Shown in pieces: positions 1-9,435 of a DNA stretch of 64,000 bases; positions within the stretch are counted from its first letter, which is position 1, and each line of letters begins with the position of its first letter. Both the position numbers and the translations under genes were made by a program. Source of the stretch: Deltaproteobacteria bacterium (GTDB lineage Bacteria; Desulfobacterota; Desulfomonilia; UBA1062); NCBI GenBank assembly GCA_015486075.1, contig WFSG01000011.1, positions 16,325-80,324 on the forward strand, given 5' to 3'. The notes under the pieces were generated by a model. The model did not search any database and was not told the origin of the DNA. It saw nothing but the letters and a program-made list of their open reading frames with translations.

Positions 1-645
<645 letters not shown>

Positions 646-674
646 CAGAATAACCATTGACCAGAGGTAAATAA

Positions 675-3038
675 ATGCTACTAAGTTTTAAGTGGATCAG
701 GGACTTCGTTGATGTGGACGAAGATCCTTACAAGGTGGCAGATTCTCTTACAATGAGCGGTATAGAGGTCGAAGAAGTGGTCCACGTAACCCTGCCAGAG
801 GAGGTGATATGCGTAAGGATAGACGATGTTATGCCTCACCCTAATGCAGACAGGTTGTCGATCGCACGCGTAGATACCGGCAAGGAAAACCTGGATATCG
901 TCTGCGGGGCACCGAACGTTAAGCCTGGCATGTTGAGTGCCTTTGCTCCTCCTGGAGTTGCGCTGGCCGATGGTATAAAGGTAAAGAAGGCCAAGATCAG
1001 GGGTGTGGAATCACCGGGTATACTTGTCTCTGAAAGGGAACTAGGCCTAACCGACGATCACACAGGTATCGTGGAAGATATACCAGCTGGTGTAAAGCCG
1101 GGGGAGGTGCTCTCAAAGGCAATGGACCTGGAGGACTGGGTCTTTGATATCAATGTAACCCCGAACAGGGGTGACTGTCTTTCAGTACTGGGTATTGCAA
1201 GGGAACTCTCGACCATATTTGGAACAACCATGACCTGGCCCTTGGCAGAAATAGAGGAGTCAGACGTACCAGTGGATTCTGTGCTCAAGGTGAGCGTGGA
1301 TGCAGTGGATGCATGCCCGAGGTACTGTGCAAGGGTACTCGATGGTGCAAGCATATCAAAGAGCCCTTTTTACATGAGGAGAAGGCTTTTTCTCTCAGGC
1401 GTGAGGGCGATAAATAACGTAGTGGACGTAACAAACTACGTGATGCTAGAGTACGGCCAGCCCCTGCATGCCTTTGATTACGAGCGTATTAATGGACACA
1501 CAATAATTGTAAGAAAGGCGCTTGAGGGCGAGAGGTTCGTGACCCTCGACTCTGTTGAAAGGGTACTTGGTGCAGGTGATCTTCTAATCTGTGACAAGGA
1601 TAGGCCGGTTGCCCTGGCAGGCATCATGGGCGGAGAGAACTCGGAGATATCTGGACAGAGCAAGACCATTGTGCTGGAAAGCGCATATTTTGAGCCAGTT
1701 GGCATAAGAAAGACATCCAAGAAACTGAACCTTTCAACAGAGGCATCTTACAGGTTTGAAAGGGGTATTGATCCCCTTATACAGAGGGATGCAGCAGACA
1801 GGGCCACATCCCTCATGGCAGGCCTTACCGGTGCAAGCGTATTCCTGGGGGCGGTCGACGTGGATCACGTGGACAGGGCTCCAAAGGAGGTACACCTAAG
1901 AAAGTCAAGACTGGAAAAGATACTTGGAATTGGATCGGTTGAACCAGGAAGGGTGGTATCCATACTGGGAGGGCTAGGCTGCAGGGTAGACCAGGAAGAG
2001 ACGGGATGGAAGGTCTATACCCCTCAACACAGACATGACCTGGAGAGGGAGATCGACCTGATAGAGGAATACATAAGGATAGAAGGTATGGACAAGGTAG
2101 ATTCCACCCTACCCAGTTTTGTCCCTAGTGTAAAAAAGAAGGTGGATGAACGGCTTAGAAGGCTCAGGGAGACCATGGCATCCATGGGTTTTAGCGAGGT
2201 TATAACATATTCATTCGTGTCCCCGGCCTGGAAAAGGTGGTTTCCCGGGAGATGGCTCGAACTTGCTAACCCTATATCCGAGGAGATGCGACTCATGCGG
2301 ACATCCCTTGTGCCTGGCATCTCTAGCGTTGTTGCAAGGAACAAGCATCTACAGGTAAGGGACGTCTTTGTCTTCGAGATGGGAAGGTGCTTTATACCCA
2401 ATAACGACAGCACTGTGCTGCCCGATGAAATAGAGAGGCTGGCCGTAGCCATCTCTGGTCTCAGGAGGCCAAGGCACTGGTCCGAAGAAGAAACCTGGGT
2501 GGATTTTTACGATATAAAGGGTATAGCCGAGGCACTGATGCAAGACGTAAAGCTTAGGGAATCATCGCACCCGTTCCTTGAAAACGGGCAACAGGCAGAC
2601 CTCGTGCTCAACAATACCGTGATTGGGCAGGTGGGAAGATTATCCAGGGAGATAATGGAGTATCTGGACGTTGATAACGACGTGTACGTAATGGAGGTGG
2701 ACATCAATCCCGTGCTTGAGAAGACGCCAGTACTCATGAAACCTATACCCAGGTTCCCAAGCACGTGGAGGGATATCTCCCTTGTGGCGGACGAGGGTGT
2801 AGCCTACCAGCATATAGAGGACATCATTCTTTCCTCCGGGATAAGGGAGATTAAAAGTGTCCAGGTCATAGACGTGTACAGGGGTGAGAAGCTGGATGCA
2901 GGCAAAAAGGGTATAACAGTAAGGATTACGTACCAGTCAGACAAAGCAACCCTGGAAGATAGGAAAATAAATAAATGGCAGGCCCGCATACTGGAAAGAC
3001 TCGGAAAGGAACTGGGCGTGCATTTGAGGGAAAACTGA
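675..3038 (+). CDS. pheT: Phenylalanine--tRNA ligase beta subunit
   Basis: PheT, 787 residues, is the normal full length. It has an N-terminal EMAP-type tRNA-binding domain (about 40-150, with the HPNADRLSIARVDTG region), then B3/B4 editing and B5 domains (with RAINNVVDVTNYVMLEYGQPLHAFDY), and a C-terminal ferredoxin-fold anticodon-binding domain (about 695-787, starting PRFPSTWRDISL). The editing domain hydrolyses mischarged Tyr-tRNA-Phe. The ATG start follows GAGGTAAATAA, a plausible ribosome site. It is co-transcribed with pheS. Its last 64 bases also encode, in another frame, the proposed start of the next gene. Confidence 0.98.
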   Translation: MLLSFKWIRDFVDVDEDPYKVADSLTMSGIEVEEVVHVTLPEEVICVRIDDVMPHPNADRLSIARVDTGKENLDIVCGAPNVKPGMLSAFAPPGVALADGIKVKKAKIRGVESPGILVSERELGLTDDHTGIVEDIPAGVKPGEVLSKAMDLEDWVFDINVTPNRGDCLSVLGIARELSTIFGTTMTWPLAEIEESDVPVDSVLKVSVDAVDACPRYCARVLDGASISKSPFYMRRRLFLSGVRAINNVVDVTNYVMLEYGQPLHAFDYERINGHTIIVRKALEGERFVTLDSVERVLGAGDLLICDKDRPVALAGIMGGENSEISGQSKTIVLESAYFEPVGIRKTSKKLNLSTEASYRFERGIDPLIQRDAADRATSLMAGLTGASVFLGAVDVDHVDRAPKEVHLRKSRLEKILGIGSVEPGRVVSILGGLGCRVDQEETGWKVYTPQHRHDLEREIDLIEEYIRIEGMDKVDSTLPSFVPSVKKKVDERLRRLRETMASMGFSEVITYSFVSPAWKRWFPGRWLELANPISEEMRLMRTSLVPGISSVVARNKHLQVRDVFVFEMGRCFIPNNDSTVLPDEIERLAVAISGLRRPRHWSEEETWVDFYDIKGIAEALMQDVKLRESSHPFLENGQQADLVLNNTVIGQVGRLSREIMEYLDVDNDVYVMEVDINPVLEKTPVLMKPIPRFPSTWRDISLVADEGVAYQHIEDIILSSGIREIKSVQVIDVYRGEKLDAGKKGITVRITYQSDKATLEDRKINKWQARILERLGKELGVHLREN

Positions 3039-3652
3039 GAATAGTACTAGCACCAATCCTTGTTCTTTGCACGCTACTCGTTTTTATACCCATAGCACAG
3101 GCATATGCCAGTAATACCCAGGCCGCGGGTTCGTTGGCCCAGGATACCACTACTAGCGGGCCCAGTGCAAGCGGGCAGAAAGAGGCTATCATGCCGCCAG
3201 GCCTCTTGCAAAGGGTAAGAGACCTGGTCAAGAAGGAAGATGCGCTTATATCCCGGGAAAACTCTGATAAGGACCTGTTGCATGGGTTTGAAGTATGCAT
3301 GCTTGGTGAGGGCGCAAAACCAGCGAGGAAAAACGTGTCTGATATGAGAAAAAGACTTGATGCCAATATTTACATAATCGAGAAAGGCATTGACATGCTC
3401 AAGGCCCAGTGGAGAGCCATGGATATCTCAAGTAAGGGTAATGCTAGTTTGCTCAAGAACATAGAGCTGGTCAAGCTGGAGGCATTCTTGCTTGCCATAG
3501 AGGAGAAAAGGCAATACATAGAGACGCTAGATCCCACGTACAAGGCTTATTACATGGAATACCTGAAGCAGGTAGGCATATTCTCAAAGAGAGTAAAATC
3601 CCTTCTAGGGAGTGAAAACAATGAGAGAGGACCTAGACCTCGTTCTCAATAG
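2975..3652 (+). CDS. Exported coiled-coil protein of unknown function
   Basis: I do not recognise a family. From the ATG shown, the 225-residue product has a basic stretch (residues 2-22), then a strong hydrophobic signal segment ending in AQAYA, then a hydrophilic, helical, charged region (about 110-200) likely to form coiled coils; only one cysteine follows the signal. The first 64 bases overlap pheT out of frame. A CTG at 3035 is an attractive alternative start: it overlaps the pheT stop as CTGA, has GAGGG four bases upstream, and would give an ordinary short signal peptide (MRIVLAPILVL...). The 3' end overlaps the convergent phospholipase-like gene by 20 bases. Periplasmic location is inferred. 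Confidence 0.75.
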   Translation: MAGPHTGKTRKGTGRAFEGKLRIVLAPILVLCTLLVFIPIAQAYASNTQAAGSLAQDTTTSGPSASGQKEAIMPPGLLQRVRDLVKKEDALISRENSDKDLLHGFEVCMLGEGAKPARKNVSDMRKRLDANIYIIEKGIDMLKAQWRAMDISSKGNASLLKNIELVKLEAFLLAIEEKRQYIETLDPTYKAYYMEYLKQVGIFSKRVKSLLGSENNERGPRPRSQ

Positions 3653-4544
3653 TATACCTTATGTCCTTGACTGGTATACCCTTTTTCCCTGTACCTAGGC
3701 TTTCTCCTGCTATTACCTCCTCGCACTCCTCCCGTGTTATGACACCATTCGCATAGCTTAATGCCGAGCCCATCATCTGGGTCGCCCTTGCAAGCGCTGC
3801 ATTGAACAGGCCATCCAAGGATGCCTCCATCCACTGTCCTGTGATGAGGTCCCTGTAGGAAACATGCTCTGGAAAGTAAACACCCTTGATACGTGCATTG
3901 GTGTAAAAAAGGGCAAGGAATGGCCTGTTCCTTATAATCCCCAGCCTTCCCAGCATGAAAAAGGCCCAGAATGCGAGGCTGCTCTTGAAAAGGCGAGTGA
4001 ACATGATCTGTCTAGAGACCATTTTTTTTACCAGGTTTCTTTTTATGCCGAACTGTTGGCTTATTATGTCGGCAAAAACAAGGTTGTCTAGGTCGGAAGG
4101 GCGTACGAGTCGATGCACAACTGGAGGTATTCCAAGCTTTATCTCCAGGGATGTCTCAAGGTGCCTGTGCATGTATACAGACTGGTCTCTCTTAGCGGGG
4201 TCGGTTTCATAGTAATTACCGGAGAGATAGTAGATTAGGGGATGAAAGGTTATGTCAAGTGCTGAGTGGGTTATGTAGCCCATTATGAAGGCAAGGTCCT
4301 TGGTGCCATGCGCTCTGTCCAGCATGTCGAAGATGATACTGTTTGTCGGATTTCCATCCTTGCCGTGCAGATAATCTGATATAAGGCTGATCCTTTCATC
4401 AGTGGAATAAAAGAAGGTGTCCGGTATAATCGACCCTAGGTAATATGATGACGTATTGTACACTAATAACTTTTTCAAGTCCAGGTCTTCCATCAGTGAC
4501 ATTGCCCTGTAGCTAAAGAAAAGGTGTGTGTTATCCTTTGGCAT
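3633..4544 (-). CDS. Zinc-dependent phospholipase C-like protein
   Basis: The 303-residue protein matches the pattern of the zinc-dependent phospholipase C family (PF00882-like). It opens MPKDNTHLFFS, has GSIIPDTFFYS at about residue 38, an HG pair near 60, and then GYITHSALDITFHP at about 93-106, where His and Asp residues sit as expected for metal ligands. There is no signal peptide, so it is probably cytoplasmic or weakly membrane-bound (one hydrophobic stretch near 190-205). The substrate is unknown; members of this family in deltaproteobacteria are uncharacterised. It is a single gene, convergent with the exported protein upstream. Family assignment is by eye. Confidence 0.75.
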   Translation of the reverse strand: MPKDNTHLFFSYRAMSLMEDLDLKKLLVYNTSSYYLGSIIPDTFFYSTDERISLISDYLHGKDGNPTNSIIFDMLDRAHGTKDLAFIMGYITHSALDITFHPLIYYLSGNYYETDPAKRDQSVYMHRHLETSLEIKLGIPPVVHRLVRPSDLDNLVFADIISQQFGIKRNLVKKMVSRQIMFTRLFKSSLAFWAFFMLGRLGIIRNRPFLALFYTNARIKGVYFPEHVSYRDLITGQWMEASLDGLFNAALARATQMMGSALSYANGVITREECEEVIAGESLGTGKKGIPVKDIRYTIENEV

Positions 4545-4657
4545 GGTATTTACAGGTTACCATCCCTTTACTGCTTCGTGCAAATGTAAAAATGTGAAAC
4601 CGGGCGATGCCGGACGAATACATTGTTCGAGATGGCATTGGATGTGTTGTTAAGCAA

Positions 4658-4674
4658 AGATGCCACATGCATCT
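4658..4674 (-). terminator. Weak hairpin downstream of the hybrid kinase gene
   Basis: A 6-bp stem (AGATGC / GCATCT) with a 5-base loop lies 10 bases beyond the stop codon at 4685. On the minus strand it is followed by TTTGCTT, a poor U-tract. It may act as a weak terminator, but the stem is short and AT-rich, so this is only a suggestion. Confidence 0.3.
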
Positions 4675-4684
4675 AGGTATCTGA

Positions 4685-7573
4685 CTAGGCATCAAGAGCG
4701 TTTTTCACGGCTCTACCCAGCTTATTCAGGGTGTACGGCTTCTTGAGGTAAAAACCTACCCCAAGGGTCTGCGCTTCCTTGACCCTTTCTGTCTCTGCAT
4801 ACCCGCTTACTATGATTGCCTTCTGGCCCGGACGTATCTTTATTATCCTTTTGTAGGTCTCCAGCCCGTCGATGCCTGGTTCCATTATCATGTCAAGTAT
4901 AACAAGATCCACGTAATTTTCCTTGAGAAATTCCACCGCCTTCTCTCCGCTGTCGACGGCGATTACCGTGTAGCCAAGCCTTCCAAGAAGTGCAGATGCA
5001 ATGTCCCTCTGCTGCCCGATGTCATCCACGACAAGTATCTTCCCATCACCCATGTAGTCTTCCATGTTGCCTGCTTCCAACTTTGTCGTGGCCTGTTTCC
5101 TTGTGATAGGGAAATACAGCTCGAAGCGAGTTCCCTTGCCTATATCGGTATGTATGTCTATGAAAGCATTGTGGTCCTTTACCGTGCCCCAAACAACGGC
5201 TAGGCCCAGGCCGCTTCCACTCATCCCCATGACCTTTTTAGTGTAAAAGGGTTCGAATATCTTTGGCAGATCATCTTGGGATATACCATCCCCGGTATCT
5301 GAAACGCTGAGCACAGAGTATTCCCCTTCCTTTATGGTCTCGTAACCTTCCACGGGCTTCTCCAGGTAGACGCTCTTCGTGGAGATAGTTATCTCTCCGT
5401 TAGCCGGGCCCATGGCCTCTGCAGCATTTGACACGAGGTTCATGAGGGTCTTTGAAAGGTGTACCGGGGACCCTAGTATGTTAAGCAGGTCAGGGTCGAG
5501 GTCTGTTTCGACAACGATGTCCGGGTAGTCCTGCATGAGCCTTTTGTATTCCGGACTTTTCAGGTAATCCCTTACCACAGAGTTGAGGTTTACCACCTCG
5601 GAGACAGTAACACCTCTCCTTGCCATGGTCAGGAGATCCTGTACAACGGCGGCTGCCTTTTCTCCGGATTTCTGAATGGCAAGAATGGGTTTTCTCAGGG
5701 AGCTATCCTCGGGTACCTGCATGAGGAGCAGGTCAGGGTAACTTACTATACCTGTGAGTATGTTGTTGAGGTCATGTGCTACGCCTCCTGCTAGCCTGCC
5801 AAGGGCCTCCATCTTCTGTGCCCTCTGGAGCTGTGCCTCAAGGTTCTTTTTCTCCTGCTCGGCCAGCCTTAGCTTCGTGATATCGCTCCCTATGCACAGC
5901 ACCTCATTGACCGAGTCTTTGTCGAACATGGGTTTAAATGTCCATGCAATAAACACAGTATCCCCGTTTTTTAACATGGCCTTGTTCTCGCTTACCGTGT
6001 GCCTGTCTGGGTTAAGCCCAAGGTCTTCAATGAGCTTGTTGAGGCCCAGCTTGTTTTCTGTAGTATCAGGCACGATGGTCCCTATTACGTTTTTCCCTAT
6101 TATTTCATCAGATCTGTATCCGAAGAATTTCTGCGCAAACTCGTTAAAAAACGTTACCTTTCCGGTCTTGTCCATCTGGAGGATTATACTGTGTGCATTC
6201 TCTACTAGGTCGCGGTACTTCTTTTCGCTCTCCTGTAATATCTGGTATGATATTGCGTTTATAATGCTTATGGCCATCTGCGAGGCAATACCGGTCAGGA
6301 GGTTTATGTCTGTCTGTGTGAGTGGCCGCATGCTTCTGACGTTATCAACGATAAGAAGGCCGAGGGATTCCTTTTCGTAGACAATAGGTATGCATATGAA
6401 AGATCTGGCATTCATCTTCTTTGCAAATTCCTGGCTTCTCTTGGAGAGATCGCTTTCTATCTCTGATATATCGCTTATCAGGACAGGCTTCTGTTCCCTG
6501 TATGATTGTACGAAGACGCCCCTTGATTGCGGATTATCAAGGTGGAACTCGGTATCTTCCAGGAGGTCCATCTGCTGCGAGGTATAGCCGAAACCTGCCA
6601 TGTATACGAGCCTTGTTTTTTCAGGGTTTGCAAGCATGACCATGCCCCTGTCAAAGTCCATTCGCTTTTCGATGATGCACATTACCGTGGTTATGACCTT
6701 CTTTATATCAAGGTGTGATGCTGCTGCCTCACCTATCTCCTGCACAAGGAGCGCGTTGTTGTAACGTGTGTTTATTTCCTCAATAAGTTCCCTTGCCACT
6801 TCACCCTGGGTTTTAAGCGTCCTTGTGAGCTCGGACTTCTCTATACGCTCAGAGATCAAAGAGAGACTTATGATACCGAATACAGCGGTTATATCCATAC
6901 CCACCCAGTAGGCCAGCGGGAGAAGTAGTACAATGGCTGGCTGGACAAGTAATGAAAAGAGGATCAGGTAGTTTCTTGTCTGCCTCCATGCGATGTGCGG
7001 TAACTTCTTCCATGATACAATATACCTGCACTGGCTTGCCCCCTTGTGAAAACACTCAGGGTGCTCTATGTGGGCATACTCGCCGGTGAACAGCTTTGCA
7101 AGGGATTCAAACGTGCCGATCCTGTTTTCGCACTGGTACGGTTTCTCCTTTACCCCTGGGCCGGGCCTCGCTATTATCTCAACCTTGTTTTTCGCGACCT
7201 TCCTGGTTTTTATAGTCGCTCCCTTGCTCATGATGGGGTAGAGCTTTTCCATCAACAAGTAGGTCTGGACAGGGCCGATCATACCAAGTGTATATTGCTT
7301 GGCAGCACCGAGAGCCTCCGAAGACACGGCATAGCGGCCTGCATCCCTAGCAATATTCTCGTTCCCCGTGAGCCTGACAAGGATTTCGTTGAAGCGGTCT
7401 GCCTGTTCCTGGTCAAACCAATGGGCTGGGTCATTAACCTCGTACCTGGTCATGTTTGCATATTCTAATGCCTTGTCCACATCTACATCAGGGTGATACT
7501 GGGCCATGTATTCGAGGAAAATCTTCATTATCCTGCTGTTGTAGAGAGCTTTCTTGCTATTCACTTCATTCAC
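4685..7573 (-). CDS. Hybrid sensor histidine kinase with V4R-like N-terminus, GAF, PAS and receiver
   Basis: This 962-residue signalling protein contains, in order: a V4R-like ligand domain (about 10-190, ending HPECFHKGASQCRYIV); a hydrophobic pair of segments (about 200-240); a GAF domain (about 280-440); a PAS domain (about 450-570); a HisKA domain with the phospho-accepting His600 in GGVAHDLNNIL; an HATPase domain (N box near 716, GxG near 786); and a receiver domain with Asp894 in DLVILDMIM. It likely senses a small molecule and phosphorylates its own receiver; there is no output domain, so a partner is needed and none is adjacent. The start is GTG; an in-frame GTG also lies nine bases downstream. 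Confidence 0.93.
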   Translation of the reverse strand: MNEVNSKKALYNSRIMKIFLEYMAQYHPDVDVDKALEYANMTRYEVNDPAHWFDQEQADRFNEILVRLTGNENIARDAGRYAVSSEALGAAKQYTLGMIGPVQTYLLMEKLYPIMSKGATIKTRKVAKNKVEIIARPGPGVKEKPYQCENRIGTFESLAKLFTGEYAHIEHPECFHKGASQCRYIVSWKKLPHIAWRQTRNYLILFSLLVQPAIVLLLPLAYWVGMDITAVFGIISLSLISERIEKSELTRTLKTQGEVARELIEEINTRYNNALLVQEIGEAAASHLDIKKVITTVMCIIEKRMDFDRGMVMLANPEKTRLVYMAGFGYTSQQMDLLEDTEFHLDNPQSRGVFVQSYREQKPVLISDISEIESDLSKRSQEFAKKMNARSFICIPIVYEKESLGLLIVDNVRSMRPLTQTDINLLTGIASQMAISIINAISYQILQESEKKYRDLVENAHSIILQMDKTGKVTFFNEFAQKFFGYRSDEIIGKNVIGTIVPDTTENKLGLNKLIEDLGLNPDRHTVSENKAMLKNGDTVFIAWTFKPMFDKDSVNEVLCIGSDITKLRLAEQEKKNLEAQLQRAQKMEALGRLAGGVAHDLNNILTGIVSYPDLLLMQVPEDSSLRKPILAIQKSGEKAAAVVQDLLTMARRGVTVSEVVNLNSVVRDYLKSPEYKRLMQDYPDIVVETDLDPDLLNILGSPVHLSKTLMNLVSNAAEAMGPANGEITISTKSVYLEKPVEGYETIKEGEYSVLSVSDTGDGISQDDLPKIFEPFYTKKVMGMSGSGLGLAVVWGTVKDHNAFIDIHTDIGKGTRFELYFPITRKQATTKLEAGNMEDYMGDGKILVVDDIGQQRDIASALLGRLGYTVIAVDSGEKAVEFLKENYVDLVILDMIMEPGIDGLETYKRIIKIRPGQKAIIVSGYAETERVKEAQTLGVGFYLKKPYTLNKLGRAVKNALDA

Positions 7574-7665
7574 ACCTGGTTTAAGTCAATGTCTTGGTTG
7601 CTCTTATCCTTTTATGGGTTATCGTCATCTCTCAAGGTTTTCTGAAATTAGTGTACCGGACAATT

Positions 7666-7882
7666 CGGCTATCAGTTTTCAGATGAAGGAGACAAGGTTC
7701 AAATGGACTGAATGGCAAGGTTATGGGTACAAGGCGTAAGGCACGAGGCACAAGGCTAGATAATACATCGGCTTTCTCTTGGCCTTGCTTGAGGGGTAAA
7801 ACAAGCCCCAGCAAGGTTACTGGCCATTAACTTCAGTTCCTTACCTTGAGTCCCGATACCTTACGCCCTACGGCCTCATACC
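7666..7882. repeat. Composite degenerate heptamer repeat, inverted arms
   Basis: The 329-base gap 7574-7902 holds no gene. Within it, an AGCTGAT-type start (CGGCTATCAGTTTTCAG, 7666-7682) leads into AAGG-type repeats (about 7727-7760). After a spacer, the complementary CCTT-type arm follows (about 7838-7882). The two arms form an imperfect inverted repeat. The left part closely resembles the repeat at 18042-18100: both read GCTATCAG-TTTCAG, then ACAAGGTTC, then ATGGAC. The right end runs to the stop codon region of the FAD enzyme gene. Confidence 0.7.
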
Positions 7883-7902
7883 ATGTTTTTTGCTGCTGGT
7901 AT

Positions 7903-9315
7903 CTAAGACATCCCCGGTTCAGTGGGCTCAGGCTGATCAGTATAGAATTCCAAGTCAACAGCCTTTGTTGCTGCCTCTACTATAGCATTTCTTGCCGGCA
8001 GGTGCGATTGCCAAGGCTGTGCAGAGTAGCTGAGCTCAGCCAGGTCCTGGGCGCTAAATCCATGTTGTATAGAGAGTGTGAGCAGGTCTACACGTTCTGC
8101 AACTGCCTCCGTTGCCAGCACCTGTCCTCCCAGCAGCCTCTTCGTACCTTTTTCGAATATAAGTTTTATTCTTACAATTCCGGCATCTGGCATCATTGGG
8201 AAACGTGCCGTGGTCTCTCCATAGGTTACGAAAACGTCAAAGTTTCTTGCCCTTGCAATACGCTCGGAAAAACCGGTACCTCCCACCCTTAGCTTTCCGA
8301 CCACAGTAGCAGCCCCATTGAAATAGCCCCTGTACCTTGCAGGTAGCCCAAGCATGTCTCGGGCCGCTACCTTTGCCATGGGTACCGCGTTCGTTGCCAG
8401 CTTCCCACCTATGGGCTTGCCATCAATGCCTGACTTGAAATGCACGCAGTCACCTACTGCCCATACGCCTGGTAGACTCGTCCTCATGTGTTCGTCAACC
8501 ACTATGCCGTCTTTTTCTATCTCGATGCCCGTATCCTTAAACAGGTCTATGTCAGGTCTCATCCCAATACCAAACACCACAAAGTCGCGGCCTTCTTCAA
8601 GCTCTATCGTGGACCCGTCAGACAGCTCGACCCCTGCCACAAATTCCTTACCCTTTAATGCCTTCAGGCTTATTCCTAGGTGTAGAATTATCCCTGCATC
8701 CCTCAGCTCTTCTATTATTGGCTCTGCCATGTCCTCGTCCAGAAGCTGGGGGAGGGGATAAGGCATCATCTCTACAAGGTGTGTCTCAAAACCGTGTGCC
8801 CGGTAGGCAAGTGCCTGTTCAATACCTATTGCGCCTGCACCAACAACAACAGCCTTGGGCGTGCTAGTTTTAGACTTATGTTTGCCTTCCTCTACTGCTT
8901 TTATTATTGCCCTTGTATCGTCCTCTGTCTTTACCGTGAATATACGGCCAAGCTCGTTACCAGGAACAGGTGGTACGAAGGGCCTGGCGCCTGTTGCTAT
9001 AAGCAGCTTGTCAAAGCGAATCTGTGAACCGTCCTCAATGGTTACCACCTTGTTCTTTAGATCTGCCTGCACTGCCTTCTGGCGTACTAGAATACCACCC
9101 ACACCCGTGATGAGCTCGTCTTTTTTGAAGGTTCTATCTATGGGGAAGAGACCTTCTATTGCATAGGGGATAGCACAGTATACCATGGAATGTGTCTCTG
9201 GCCTGAGTACAACTACCTTTGTATCAGGGCTGTAATGCTTTATGGTATTTGTGCACTGTATGCCACCAGGTCCTCCACCGATAATAAGTACTTCTGCTTG
9301 CTGTAGGTCTTCCAT
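7903..9315 (-). CDS. FAD-dependent NAD(P)H-disulfide oxidoreductase family protein
   Basis: The 470-residue product is a two-dinucleotide-domain flavoprotein: an FAD-binding GxGxxG (IIGGGPGG) at the N-terminus, ATGARP after it, a second NAD(P) site (VVGAGAIGIEQA, about 155-167) and the FAD-contact motif VWAVGDC (about 285). A lone cysteine in SMVYCAIPYAIEG sits where CoA-disulfide reductases, NADH oxidases and persulfide reductases carry their single redox cysteine. There is no rhodanese domain. The substrate (CoA-disulfide, persulfide or oxygen) cannot be decided. I chose the ATG at 9315 because GGAGG lies 9 bases upstream; an upstream in-frame ATG at 9381 has no clear ribosome site. Confidence 0.88.
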   Translation of the reverse strand: MEDLQQAEVLIIGGGPGGIQCTNTIKHYSPDTKVVVLRPETHSMVYCAIPYAIEGLFPIDRTFKKDELITGVGGILVRQKAVQADLKNKVVTIEDGSQIRFDKLLIATGARPFVPPVPGNELGRIFTVKTEDDTRAIIKAVEEGKHKSKTSTPKAVVVGAGAIGIEQALAYRAHGFETHLVEMMPYPLPQLLDEDMAEPIIEELRDAGIILHLGISLKALKGKEFVAGVELSDGSTIELEEGRDFVVFGIGMRPDIDLFKDTGIEIEKDGIVVDEHMRTSLPGVWAVGDCVHFKSGIDGKPIGGKLATNAVPMAKVAARDMLGLPARYRGYFNGAATVVGKLRVGGTGFSERIARARNFDVFVTYGETTARFPMMPDAGIVRIKLIFEKGTKRLLGGQVLATEAVAERVDLLTLSIQHGFSAQDLAELSYSAQPWQSHLPARNAIVEAATKAVDLEFYTDQPEPTEPGMS

Positions 9316-9435
9316 TGTGTATCCTCCGTATCTTGAATTTCCGGGCTGTATCTTGAAGCGAGGATCATCATTGTTATTCATGATCCAGTGGGATTTCAGG
9401 ATAAGCCGGGTTTATCTTTTATGAAAATCTCATCT

